Assembly (NCBI GenBank): GCA_030710605.1
Contig: CP092863.1
Span: 59,002,899 to 59,066,898 of the forward strand
Length of the DNA: 64,000 nt
From: Cordylochernes scorpioides
Taxonomy: Eukaryota > Arthropoda > Arachnida > Pseudoscorpiones > Chernetidae
Direction: 5' to 3'
The translations under genes were made by a program, and so were the position numbers. Of this stretch, positions 21,068 to 32,936 are shown in pieces. The notes beneath the pieces are model-generated. The model saw only the letters and a program-made list of their open reading frames with translations, did no database searches and was not told the origin of the DNA. Within the stretch, counting starts at the first letter, position 1. Each line of letters opens with the position of its first letter.

Positions 21068-21623
21068 ATATATCGTATATTTTAAACTTATAATAATGAC
21101 ACTTTTAGTAAATGTCATATATCTTCCAATTAGTTAGGGCCGATACTTTAAAAGATCATACCCTTCTATTAAAGTGTGCACTGCTCCTATTTGCTACCAA
21201 CCCCATATCTTGTATATATGTTATATCTTTATTAATACAACCTGTACACCCTTATTTGTATTTAAACTAAAAATGGTGTCGTCAAAATTAAAATCCAAAA
21301 GGAGTGATCAGCTGGGGACAGCTGCGTGCCAAAGGGGAGGAAAAAGCTAACGCCCAGTCCAGATTGGGACCCCCTTTCCCTCTAGGGATTTATATAGACG
21401 ACCCCTGTAAACAGGACAGGTTCTGTCCTCGGTCTCTCTCTCTCTATGTCTCGGTGATAGGCATCCAAGTTTGTGTCATGGCCTCTACCTCTGTCCCGTT
21501 GGCTGTCCCCGATCACTCTCGGTGCTAACATCTAGCTCTGTCCGCGTGTGAGAAGAACATCAACACTCGCCTCAGGAACACGACTGCCAGTTTATACATA
21601 CGTTGGCAGGATCATTTACAACA
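21068..21623 (-). repeat. LTR-like repeat D, copy 2
   Basis: Same family and orientation as 17583-18204. On the minus strand it starts TGTTGTAAATG with a TATA-like CTATATAAATCC. It has small deletions relative to copy 1. The assembly gap begins 43 bases beyond its upper end. Confidence 0.5.
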
Positions 21624-21666
21624 ATATTACATATATAAATATATATAGTATAGTTAAGAAAATTTT

Positions 21667-22058
21667 NNNNNNNNNNNNNNNNNNNNNNNNNNNNNNNNNN
21701 NNNNNNNNNNNNNNNNNNNNNNNNNNNNNNNNNNNNNNNNNNNNNNNNNNNNNNNNNNNNNNNNNNNNNNNNNNNNNNNNNNNNNNNNNNNNNNNNNNNN
21801 NNNNNNNNNNNNNNNNNNNNNNNNNNNNNNNNNNNNNNNNNNNNNNNNNNNNNNNNNNNNNNNNNNNNNNNNNNNNNNNNNNNNNNNNNNNNNNNNNNNN
21901 NNNNNNNNNNNNNNNNNNNNNNNNNNNNNNNNNNNNNNNNNNNNNNNNNNNNNNNNNNNNNNNNNNNNNNNNNNNNNNNNNNNNNNNNNNNNNNNNNNNN
22001 NNNNNNNNNNNNNNNNNNNNNNNNNNNNNNNNNNNNNNNNNNNNNNNNNNNNNNNNNN
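21667..22058. other. Assembly gap (392 N)
   Basis: A run of 392 N. It lies exactly where the left arm of the large palindrome would continue, so the end of that arm is hidden. Confidence 1.
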
Positions 22059-22339
22059 AGCAAAGACAGAACCATGATAATAATTTTCCAAATATAAAAT
22101 AAAGCTAATTAGAGAGAAAGAAGTATTTTTTTGCTCTACTTTCTCTCTTTATGAGTGAAAATATATTTTTGTTAATTTTTTTTTTTTTGGGAATTTTTTT
22201 TTTATATAAGCTTATTTTAAAGACAATCTAATGTAAATGTGGAGAACACGATATAAGATAATACATTAAATTAGGAAGGATGAAAACCTTAAGGGTTATA
22301 CCAGTTGAAAACCATAAAGGTTAGACCAGATGGAAAGAG

Positions 22340-23600
22340 GATGGTACTCAGGTGGGCCTCTTCAGATGAAGACCTGAGCAGCAGTTTCGGCCCTTACTCC
22401 ATTACTGCCAAACCATGCCTCTTCGACCAAATAGAAAGCAAATTTAGGTTGGAACGGAGATAGGGTAATAGCTGAGCCTTAGATACTACAAAAATCAACT
22501 AATGAACTAAGACATTGTCATCTTCTGCACTTTCAAACCTAACTCAAAAAATGTTTTTTCAGTTCAGAAGTTAAATTTATTCGGTTCCCTAGACTTAATC
22601 AGATTGATACATACTTATCCTTTAGTGTTAAACTTTAAATCAAATTGTGTTTATTCTTTTTGGGTATAAGGACTGTAAGAGACTGATAAGAAATTAGTAA
22701 TACAGCTAAATGATTAATATAAATATAGGAAAAAATGATCATATCCCAAGCCTTTAACAATGTGCGTCGACAAGGGAACAGGAAATCTAACATTAAAGAA
22801 CATAGAAAAATAAACTTGGTCTGATGTTGGTAGGTCCGATTATAGTCCAAATTGTGTTCATACAATCTAAATAATAGGACTGCAGGAAAATAATAAAATA
22901 TTAGTAGTACGAGAGGATAAGGATTAATTGGAACTACAAGAAAAAACGATTAAATTCAAACAAGTTAAGAATGTGCGTCATACCATAAATGGAAAAATCA
23001 GCTTCATCAGACAAAGACATAAGTCCCTGTCTGAAGATGGTGAAAATGCTTTCCCATAATAACTCACATCATCAATTTATTTGAACTGGTCCTAACAGAA
23101 CCGTATATTCTATATAAATAGTCCTATCTATAATTTTTTTTAAATATAATATATGAGGACCATTACCTATATTAATTCTGCTAAATAAGGAAGTTTAGGA
23201 ATTTAAGTTTTAATGCTTCATATCAATTAGATTGAATGTTCATTCTCTATACCCCCCTTTATAAAGATTGAACACGCATAGATAATTGTTATGTATGCTA
23301 TTAGGAGAGAAAAAAAAATATTCTAAAGTTATCGTATAAATTTAAAGGATCAAACAAAGTAAGAATTAGAGAAAACACAGAAATAAAGGTATGGTATTGG
23401 TAAGCAAAGGTAAAAAGAACAAATCCAAACAAATAAACAATGTGCGACGTTTCGGCATCAGCGTCGTTACAATCTTCAGACAAGTCTGAGGAGGACCACA
23501 ACGTCGCTACCGAAATGCCACACAACACTCATTCACTCTGACCCGGTCCTGTTACCTTGTGTTTATAATCTATAATCCAAATTGTGCTTTATCAGTATGG
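22340..23600 (-). repeat. Degenerate tandem modules in the 3' region (left arm)
   Basis: On the minus strand, units separated by about 200-470 bases share a block of ACACAATTTGG, a GGACC segment, a CTGAAGA or CTGATGA element, CGAAAC or similar, and GCACATTGTT. The best unit (about 23430-23560) has GTCTGAAGATTG and CTGATGCCGAAACGTCGC. The same modules are in the right arm at 38800-40100. The pieces recall the CUGAUGA/GAAAC cores of hammerhead ribozymes that Penelope-like terminal repeats are known to carry. Folding is not shown. Confidence 0.45.
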
Positions 23601-24570
23601 TATTGGCGTTTCAGAATATTGAATTTAATAGTTTCTATTAGTGTAAATAGAATTTTTTTTTATTAATTTAAAATCGTAATTATTATTTGTTCTAAGTCCA
23701 ATTAAAAGGGGTGAAGAAAAAAGAAACAAGGAAAAAAAATAGAAAAAAAAGGAAAAAAATAAATAAAATCGGAAAGGAGAGAAAGATGAGGTGGAAAAAT
23801 AAAAGAAAATTTCTTTGAAAATATTTATAATAGCTTATAAGTACACTTAATTAATGTGATAGCATTCGTTATGAATGTTATGATTTCAAGAGTATTTACC
23901 TATAATTAAATTATTTATTATCTAGATTAGCGGAATGTAGTTAGTGTTAGTAAATCAAGAGAGATGATATGACTCTTGTTAGTTGCATCATTGTCTACAA
24001 GTGAAAGTAGCATTTAGATTGAGCGTTCCAGTTGAAGTCAGTATTGCAGTTAACATTCATTGTAGATCATTCATTTATATGTATTGAATTGCGTTTCATG
24101 TTACCAACTTAAAATTCAATATATGCATGTTACAATTAACATCACAAGCAAATTCTACTCACCCAGGGGGAAACGCTTAATGTCTATAAATAAATATTTG
24201 ATTTGAAAGTTAGCGGAGAAAAACAAGTTTGAATAATCGGTCAAAAGTTAATTAAATTCTCATAGTGAAATTTTTAAAGTCATTGAAGTTAATATTGTAT
24301 GAGAATTTATTTTTGTGAAGATATTTTCTGATTGCTAAAATGTAAATTTTTTAAATTGTATTTTGGCTGAATCCATTTTTTTGAAATTCGTCATTTAAGT
24401 TTTTAATTTTACTTATAAAGTTATTTAGTTTGTTGTTAATTCTGTAGTATCTTGAAAATTGTCCAAAATAGATACCTTTGGTGCAATTTTTTGATATATT
24501 TGAATCTTGTCTATTATATTTAATAATGTTGAAATCGAAATTTGATCTTTTGTCATATAGCTCTATACTT

Positions 24571-24700
24571 TTTTCTTTTAGATTTATGTATAAATCGAGG
24601 AAGTTGACTTTTTGATTAAATTTGATTTTTTCATTTTTTTTTAGATTTAGATACAGAGAGGATAGATTTTTTCTATTAATTTTGAAAATATATTATTATT
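24571..24700. repeat. Long target-site duplication, 3' side copy
   Basis: 130 bases identical to 29329-29459 except for one substitution (TACAGAG/TACGGAG) and one extra T. It is Penelope-like RT sequence duplicated on each side of the inserted non-LTR element at 24701-29328. Confidence 0.85.
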
Positions 24701-24979
24701 AATTAACTTTATTAACATCATGAAACGCGATATCCCAAACTCAGGGATATTTGCGCCAATACATTTCACTGCATTACAGCAATTCGGCTATATACAATCC
24801 TGTTCAATTCATTATTTTACATAAATTAACTAAAGAAAATTGTCCAAAGAGAAAAACAAACAACAAAGCAAAACACACAGAGCAAGCATCGCAGTTCTTT
24901 TTTTTTTCTAAGATTCCTTCTCTTTTTTCCAATTCAAGAGAAATTTGTATATGTATTTACAAAATTGATCAAAATTTTT

Positions 24980-27967
24980 CTACTTTTCTTTTTTGTCTAC
25001 AAATTCATCAAGCTGTCCAATACGACCAAATCTATTTTCCCTAAAATCCCGGAAAATTGGGCACTCCAGAAGTAGATGTCTCGCGTCTTGAATTTCACCT
25101 CCGCAGAAGCATCCTGGTTCCTTCACGGCGCCGATAGTTGCCAAAAAATTCCCAAAATTGCCATGATCTGTAATGAATTGGATATTATAAAAATTTGGAC
25201 GGAAAAATCTTGGAATTCCTAATACGAAAAAGCTTCTGAAAATTTCATTAGTGTTCTCAAAAATTTCATTCATTTTTGCGTGTAAGAATGATTTGACTAT
25301 ACTTGGAGCATAGGGTTCGTAAGTAATTAGATCTTCAATGGACATTTGAGCTAGATCAAATTTGATTATTCTGGATTCTATATAATCTGTTAGGAATGGA
25401 ATTTTTGCCAAGCTATGCACACAGTTTGATGAAGTGGTTTTGTATGCTCTAACTGCCCATAAAATGATCTGGTACTGCATGGAGTTCAGTTTTTGTTTAC
25501 AACGATTGTTTAAATATTTGAACCAAATTTCAGAACCGTATGTAAGTACAGGCCTAATGATTGTTTTGAATAAAGTTAACCTCTTTTCAGTGTCTAAACC
25601 CCACATATTGCCACTTAGTGAACATAATAAATTTTTCATACGTCCTGCCTTACACAGAATATCATTAACATGCGGTGTAAAGTTAACTTTGTTTTTCCAT
25701 TTGTGATTAGAAAATTTCATTCCCAGAATTTTTACTTGCTTGACCGGCATTATTATATTGTTATTAACCTTAATAGGTATTTTTTGTCTGTTATGTAGGT
25801 ATAGCATATTAGTCTTCTCTGTACTGATCGTTAATTTATTTCTATTACACCATTGGATCACATAATTTAAGGTGTATTCACTTGCGGTTTTTAGTCCTTC
25901 AATAGTCTTATTCCAGCAAATTATTGTAACGTCGTCTGCATAACATATAATATCTGCATTCATTGAATCAAAATTTATCAACAAATCATTTAGCAAAATA
26001 TTCCATAGAAGTGGAGATAAAGGTCCACCCTGTGGACATCCTTTAGTTAGTTTCTTATAAAAAGTTTCTGAGTCGTATGTAAATTTCACCTCCCTTTCAT
26101 TATTCAAATAAGATTTTATGATCCGTATTAAATCTGAAGGAACATCATCATTATCCATTCTTTTTATAATAGCAGGCCACCATGCATTGTCGAATGCACC
26201 CGCAATATCTATAGCTATCAAGGAAGTCAATTCTTTTTGTTTATGTTTCAATATAGTTTCTATAATTTTATCCATTCCAGTAATTGTTGATCTAGATTTC
26301 ATAAAACCATGCTGCCTTGAGCTCATTAAATTATTCTCTAAATAATAGTTACTTAATTTATTTTTTATTATATTCTCAAATGTTTTAGATAGATTAGATG
26401 TCAATGATATAGGTCTATAACTTTTATTTATTTCATAATTCGTTTTGCCTGGTTTTGGAATTATTTTTAAGAATGATTTTTTCCATTCATCCGGATAATA
26501 TCCCATTTCTATACATTTATTGAATAATTTATGCAGAATTGGGATTATTTTTATTTTAGCCTGTCTAATCATATTGTTACTAATGTAATCAGGGCCCGGT
26601 GCTTTTTTAATATTTTTTTTTTAAATTGTTTCCTCTATTTCCTTAGATTCGATATAAACACTACTTTTATTTTTATATTTAGGCGTATAATTTCTAATCA
26701 AAATATGATCATCTTTATCCAAACCTCCAATATCATCCTGAAATAGATCGTTCATTAAACTTTTTATTTTGTCGGTCTTTAAATGATCTGGTAAATTATC
26801 TATTAGTGGTAATCCTAAATTTCTATTTTTCGATCTCAATGACTTGAATACCCTATAAGCATTACCAAATGAGTTATTTGAATGACTTTCTTCTATAAAA
26901 ATTCTCCAACTCGCTCTTTTTGCCTTTTTACTTTTATTTAAATATTTATTTCTCATTGATTTATAGGTCTTTTCAAGGACCTTTCCATGTCGGTAATACA
27001 AATTTCTAATATAGTGGAAATCGTTTTTCATTTTCTCCAGCTTCCCATCCCACCAGTATGTATTTGTTTTATGATTTCCGCTTCTTGTCTTGACATTTAG
27101 TGACAGATAAGCTGCCTCTTTAATTATTTGTGTGAGAGTCTTTACAATGTTGTCAATATCTTTGATGTTTGACGCGTGGTTTATCATGGTGATAATATTA
27201 TCTACGTCTTGTATTGCTATTTTTTCGGTAAATGTTTTCCAATCAGCATCTTTTTCTATAAATTTCCATGTTGAGTTTTGAACTGTCCTTTGCCTGTTAA
27301 AATTGTGATAAATGTCAAAGGTTATTGCTACGTGATCTGAAATGTGCGTCAATATAGTCGTCTTCCAGTTTTGTACCAAACCTATTGATTTTTTGTTTGA
27401 AATCGTAAGATCTATAAAGCTAGAATTTCGGCAGGTGGGTATCTTAAGATTATGAATAAATAGGTTATGTTCATCTATGATGGAGTGGAATTTGAAACCA
27501 TTGGAGTTTGTTGTCGGATCAAACCAGACTGGGTGTCTAGAATTAAAGTCACCACATAGTATAATAGGTTGTTGATTGTAGGTCTCCAGAAGCTCTTGGA
27601 TAAATTTTCTATGAGTGTCATTGAATCTATGTGGATGTATATAAAAGTTTGCGATAATAGTATTTGATTTTGCTGAATTTAAAGAAGTGGTTGTACAAAA
27701 GGAGTTTGTGAATTTATTGATTTTATTAAATTTTAAACTCTTATTCATAAAGATCGTTGCAGTATAAATTAGTTCATCTGTCGTTGAATGCACTATTTGA
27801 GATTCCAAATCGAAAATTACATCTCTATCAATCAGATAAGGTTCCTGTATTAGGATGATATCTGGTGGGTTGTCTTTTATAGAAGCTTGAAGCTCATTCA
27901 GTGCCAAGATACTTTTTCTTACATTTTGTTGTAAACATTTAATTCCTTTTCCCTGCATGATATTCAA
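24980..27967 (-). pseudogene. Non-LTR ORF2: AP endonuclease, reverse transcriptase, CCHC tail
   Basis: The endonuclease (27967-27300) shows CLQQNVRKS, LIQEPYL, LCGDFNSRHPVWFD and HISDHVAITF with all catalytic positions present. RT motifs follow: SYRPISLTSNLSK (about 26420), IDIAGAFDNAWW (26200), GCPQGGPLSPLLWN (26030) and CYADDVTIICW (25935). A C-x-C...H...C motif (CFCGG, HLLLEC) lies near the C-terminus at about 25100. The only break seen is in an A-run near 26610-26620, where a stop and frame shift part the endonuclease from the RT. A one-base indel or a sequencing error there could explain it. This enzyme nicks target DNA and reverse-transcribes its RNA there. Confidence 0.88.
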
Positions 27968-28002
27968 ACTAAATAAACAAAAATCTTAGCTGCGAAATTT
28001 GC

Positions 28003-29092
28003 CTAATTGTCGGTTGGATCATATCTCGTTCGTTGGATAATTCTGTCTATCTGTATTTTGTATAGAGGACAGTCCGAGGAATTAGCTCTATGATTCGGCG
28101 AGTTTCTAAATTTAGGATGTTTTAGACAGTTATAACAATTGCAAATTTTTGAACAGTCATGAATTCCTTGCGCGCCGCATAATTTGCATATCTCGACGTT
28201 AGTACAATCGGCCAATTTATGGTTGGGATTAAATTGAAGGCATTTCTGACATTGTTTTACCAGAATCTTATCTTCCACAAAACAGCGTTCAAAGTCAGTA
28301 TATAATTTATTATTCATATTTTTAAGGATTCGGTAAACCTTTGGAGAAACCCTAAGAACTATGTTGTGGTGGGGCTTATTCGATTTCATGCTAAACAAAA
28401 CATGGATATCATTTTCCATTTCGTTCAATTCAGGGTTCATACTGCAGATTGTTTTAGTAAAATTAGCGGTTTCTGTAAGTTTATTAACATTTTTGACTAT
28501 TACTGTAGGATCTCTTGGTTTTGGGATAAAAATTTTGCTGATATTTGCGAGTTCCTCTGCCCTGCCTAACTCATCATTTAGAGATTCCATGTCTGATTCT
28601 GTAGGGGTCTTTATTATTACAGATTTCCTAGCATTTATAATTTTGTTAATCTTTATTTTTTTTCCTTCGTCCCTAAGCTTTTTAACTTTGCCTGATATAG
28701 TTTGATACATTTTTGTATTATCTTCCACATTTATAGGTGTTGCCACTATTGTGAACTCCTTATGTAAATTTTTTTTTTTTTTTATGTAATCTTGTGATGT
28801 TTCTGTACGAGCTACTTGAGCATATGTTGGAGTTGTTTTGACTAATTCATCTTGGATCCCTTTCAGTTTTTGGTCCATAACATCTGTAATTGTTGTTTTC
28901 ATTAGTTCCAATATATCTTGGTTATTTATTTCTTTTAAAGTTGAAATACCATCCTTGGTTTGCCTAACCATAGTTGACAAAAATGTAATATCATTTTTAA
29001 GTTAGATTTTTTTGATTTTGTTGAACCTTTTTGTCAAAATAGTTATAAATTTCATCCAACTTATCATTTAATGTTTGAATAATTATTTCCAT
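28003..29092 (-). pseudogene. Non-LTR ORF1 (gag-like) with three zinc knuckles
   Basis: From ATG at 29092 the frame reads to about 29008, where a one-base shift leads to the long frame 28980-28003. It has a TPTYAQVART stretch, a central region around PRDPTVIVKNVNKL, and three C-terminal knuckles: CQKCLQFNPNHKLADC, CKLCGAQGIHDC and CYNCLKHPKFRNSPNHR with later Cys. It is the RNA-binding partner of ORF2. The homologous protein of the right-hand element (32937 on) keeps the frame at the position broken here, which shows that the shift is real and that the ATG at 29092 is probably the natural start. Confidence 0.8.
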
Positions 29093-29328
29093 ATTCTATT
29101 TTTGCATATTTGTGCGAAAACAACAATTGAAAAGGCTTTCAAAAATGACTAAACTCTTAAACAGCGATTGCCAATTAAAAAAAAAGGTTATAATATTTTT
29201 AATTAAACAATTTATAAAACTTTTATAAATTATACAATAAGTAAAATGAATATTTAAAACAATATTTACCGGAACTAGCGGAGCCTAGCGACGCACGTCC
29301 GGTCAGTTTCGCCTCCTGGCGGTAATTA

Positions 29329-29459
29329 TTTTCTTTTAGATTTATGTATAAATCGAGGAAGTTGACTTTTTGATTAAATTTGATTTTTTCATTTTTTTTT
29401 TAGATTTAGATACGGAGAGGATAGATTTTTTCTATTAATTTTGAAAATATATTATTATT
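29329..29459. repeat. Long target-site duplication, 5' side copy
   Basis: 131 bases matching 24571-24700. Its inner edge touches the GC-rich 5' end of the non-LTR element. Confidence 0.85.
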
Positions 29460-30715
29460 GAATATAAGAATGTCATCTACATATCGGAACAACTACCAGT
29501 TAACTTTGTTAAGAGAAAATAATTCCCTCTCATATCAAAATAACAGGAGGTAGGCCAATAATGGACTCGATGACGTACCCATAGGTACTCCTTGTTTTTG
29601 ATTGTAAATTTGATTTTTAATTTGAATACAATTGAATTTAAGAATTTTTCTAAAATTAATTTTGCTTTAATGTAGTTAATTACAATAGTTTTTTTTACCA
29701 TTCTGAATTAAGGGAATATTGAAAGTCTTGTCTATTAAAAATTCTGAAAATAGATTCATAAATTTGAGTTTAAGATCCTCTAACTCCAGTTTAGAGAAGA
29801 GGTCTTCAAAATCAAAAGTATAAACTGATTTGAGTTTGGGAGGTTTTTGTTAATAAAATTAATATGTTCTTATTGGAGTCAATAAAGTTGTATTTTTCTT
29901 TATTACGGATCTGTTTTGTTAAGAATTTTAAAGTTGAAGCTAATTGAAGGTCTAAATTGTTCAAATTAGAATTTATTCCAGATGTTATGGTTCTGAATTT
30001 GAGAGTATTTTTGTGTATTTTGGGTATAATGTAAATATGAGGTATAATAGGGGTATTGTTTTTTTCCTATAGATATTTAAATTTTTTCTTTAACCACACA
30101 ATTCCTTTTTAATTTGAATCGGGGGTTATATTTGCTATGCTGTATTTATCGGTGTTGTCCATTTCTTGCATAAATAGGTCGCGGTACAGATTTTTGCAAG
30201 TGATTGAGAAGTTGTTGGAACATTTATCAATTGGAGTAATAATGTACTCTTCTTGAATAATTTTGATGTTTTCTTTTAATTTTCCAATATTTGAGGAGGG
30301 CATTTTTGCAATTTTCAGTGTATTGTGGTAATAATCCTTGACACATGTTCCATAATTTCAAATTTCCAATTAAGGAAAGAAAATTCGGGGATCTTGAACT
30401 TTAAGCTTGTTTTATTAATAAAATGATCAATATCTTGGATGATTGAATTAACTGTGTTGTTTTAATTTTGTTTAATTGGTGGTATAAATTTATATCCGTT
30501 GTTGAGCAAGACTTGTGTTTCTTTATTTAAGAATATGAAGTCACTGGTTAGGATGTTACCTTTATATTTATGTTGGTCACTTATATTATTGCACTTACAG
30601 TTAATGCTATTAAAGTTGTTTAAAATGTTTATGAAGGTATTATAGTTGCATACCATACTTCCTAGATTTTTGTTGTATTCGAATGTGGTTTTAAATTCAC
30701 TCTTTTGATAACTAT
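29329..30715 (-). pseudogene. Penelope-like RT, left copy
   Basis: Read on the minus strand: KTTFEYNKNLGSMVCNY, then CKCNNISDQHKYKG, ITPIDKCSNNFSITCKNLY (about 30180), PKIHKN (about 30010), YTFDFEDLFSK (29815), and after PMGTSS-type sequence RYVDD-like and FLDLYINL near 29350. Stops and frame changes are frequent. The sequence is 5' truncated by about 70 codons compared with the right copy. Reverse transcriptases of this type copy RNA from an end exposed at the target or at telomeres. Confidence 0.65.
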
Positions 30716-31041
30716 AACATAGAAATATTATATATATATGTAAAAACAAAAACCAACGGCTAATATTAGAAAATCAATACATTCTGAAGCAAAATTCTCT
30801 CTACCCTTATGGTTTAAATGATTAATTAAAGCATACGAATACAGTAACCGATCCAAATATCTCTATCTATGAAAGTAGCTGTAAATACAAAAACATCTAA
30901 ATACTATTCCAAATAACAAGAGAGGAAAAGGCACAAACTTGGTTATATAGACTTTGAACAGGTTTTAATTAATAATCAGAAATTCCAACCAAATTTTACA
31001 CAAAAATTCATTAGCTTCCTCTTCAAACTTAACAACAAAAA
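30716..31041. other. Spacer at the centre of the palindrome
   Basis: About 330 bases between the two Penelope-like copies. They are not inverted copies of each other and show no gene. The asymmetry means the structure is an inverted pair with a spacer, not a perfect palindrome. Confidence 0.6.
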
Positions 31042-32651
31042 ATGGAAAAATTTATACAATATATTAGAACTAACAATCTATCTAAAATATTTTCAGATAT
31101 TGCTAAAGATATCTACAAATTTAAGAAAATTGATAAAAGTACTTCAGTTAACATCGTCATAAAATTTACAAAAAAAATCTTTGAACATATCAAATTTAAT
31201 GATATATTCAACAACACTGATATCAAATACTTATTCCCAGTACAAAGTTTAAATTTTAAAACCACATTCAAATACAACAAAAATCTAGGAAGTATGGTAT
31301 GCAACTATATTACTTTCATAAAAATTTTAAACAACTTTAATAGTATTAACTGTAAGTGCAATAATATAAGTGACCAACATAAATATAAAGGTCACATCCT
31401 AACCAGTGACTTCACATTCTTAAATAAAGAAACACAAGTCTTGCTCAACAACGGATATAAATTTATACCACCAATTAAACAAAATTACAACAACACAGTT
31501 AATTCAATCATCCAAGATCTTCATCTTTTTATCAATAAAACAAGCTTGAAGTTCAAGATCCCCGAATTTACTTTCTTTAATTGGAAATTTGAAATTATGA
31601 AACATGTCAAGGATTATTACCACAATACACTGAAAATTGCAAAAATGCCCCCCTCAAATATTGAAAAATTAAAAGAAAACCTTAAAATTATTCAAGAAGA
31701 GTACATTATTACTCCAATTGATAAATGTTCCAACAACTTCTCATCATTTGCAAAAATCTGTACCGCGACCGAATTATGCAAGAAATGGACAACACAGATA
31801 AATACAGCATAACAAATATAACCCCGATTCAAATTAAAAAGGAATTGGAGGTTAAAGAAAAAAAATTAAATATCTATAGGGAAAAAACAATACCCCTCTT
31901 ATACCTCATATTTACATTATACCCAAAATACACAAAAATCCTCTCAAATTCAGAACCATAACATCTGGAATAAATTCTAATTTGAACAATTTAGACCTTC
32001 AATTAGCTTCAACTTTAAAATTCTCAACAAAACAGATCCGTAATAAAGAAAAATACAACTTTATTGACTCCAATAAGAACATACTAAATTTTATTACCAA
32101 AAACCTTTCTAAACTCAAATCAGTTTATACTTTTGATTTTGAAGACCTCTTCTCTAAACCGGAGTTAGAGGATCTTAAACTCAAAATTATGAATCTATTT
32201 TCAGAATTTTTAATAGACAAGACTTTCAATATTCCCTTAATTCAGAATGGTAACAAAACTATTGTAATTAACTACAATAAAGCAAAATAAATTTTAGAAA
32301 CATTTCTTAAATTCAATTATATTCAAATTAAAAATCAAATTTACAATCAAAAACAAGGAGTACCTATGGGTACGTCACCGAGTCCATTATTGGCCAACCT
32401 CCTGTTATTTTGGTATGAGAGGGAATTATTTTCTCTTAACAAAGTTAACTGGTGGTTGTTCCGATATGTAGATGACATTCTTATATTCAATAATAATAAT
32501 TTTACAAAATTAATAGGAAAAATCTATCCTTCGTATCTAAATCTAAAAAATAATGATAAAATCAAATTTAATCAAAAAGTCAACTTCCTCGATTTATACA
32601 TAAATCTAAAAGAAAAAAAATGACAAAAGATCAAATTTCGATTTCAACATT
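31042..32651 (+). pseudogene. Penelope-like reverse transcriptase, right copy, N-terminal and core
   Basis: The first frame (31042-31812) encodes a basic, Asn/Lys-rich N-terminal region with CKCNNISDQHKYKG and IITPIDKCSNNF. After a frame change come IPKIHKNPLKFRTI (31919), VYTFDFEDLFSK (about 32128), then GVPMGTSPSPLLANLL (32360), the catalytic RYVDDILIF (32464) and VNFLDLYINL (32580). The LPKIHK-type motif and GxPMG with YVDD are features of Penelope-like and telomerase-related RTs. The end joins the tail at 37899 across the non-LTR insertion. Confidence 0.75.
32641..32651. repeat. Target duplication of the right non-LTR element, 5' copy
   Basis: ATTTCAACATT, matched by ATTTCAACACT at 37891-37901. 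The uninterrupted left arm has the single sequence ATTTCAACATTATT at the corresponding place, which confirms the insertion point. Confidence 0.75.
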
Positions 32652-32936
32652 GCCGCTAGGGGGCTGATCCGACCGGCTGCGTGTCGCCTTGGCTCTGGTA
32701 AATATTTGTTTTGAAAATTGTTTATATCATAGTTATTATATATTATATATTCAGTTAATTATTAGTTGTTGTAATACTACATTATTCTTCGCTGACTATA
32801 TTGGATTTTTAAATAAACACAATTAAATTTACTACCGCAAACTTTATGCAAAAATTTCATTTTACAAAAATATGCAATTTTACTGCTCTATATTTTAGAT
32901 TCATATACGAAACTAAATAAAGGGAATCAGCTGTAG

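Larger units (their letters stand above)
24701..29328 (-). mobile_element. R1/Jockey-group non-LTR retrotransposon, near full length
   Basis: Minus-strand element of 4.6 kb with a gag-like ORF1, an endonuclease/RT ORF2 and a 3' end reading AATAAAGTTAATT. Its 5' end is a GC-rich start with TACCGCCAGGAGGCG, matched by the start of the relative at 32652, so the 5' end is probably complete. It sits between two 130-bp copies of the target. Only about two frame-breaking changes are seen. The clade (R1, LOA or Jockey) is not certain. Confidence 0.85.
22059..30715 (-). mobile_element. Left copy of a Penelope-like element, head-to-head with the right copy
   Basis: Read on the minus strand, it runs from RT sequence (30715 down to 29329, then 24571 to about 24200) into a 2-kb 3' region ending at the gap. 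The whole copy matches the right one at 31250-40382 as an inverted repeat; 22059 pairs with about 40382. The first 200 or so bases of the right copy's coding region are missing here. A non-LTR element (24701-29328) is inserted. There is no GIY-YIG or other endonuclease in the RT frame or 3' region, unlike the Penelope elements at 41-52 kb. Classification rests on RT motifs described for the right copy. Confidence 0.7.

Noticed and set aside
23700..23800. Purine-rich run resembling a polypurine tract
   Set aside because: It has an inverted counterpart in the right arm and lies in the Penelope-like 3' region; no LTR follows.
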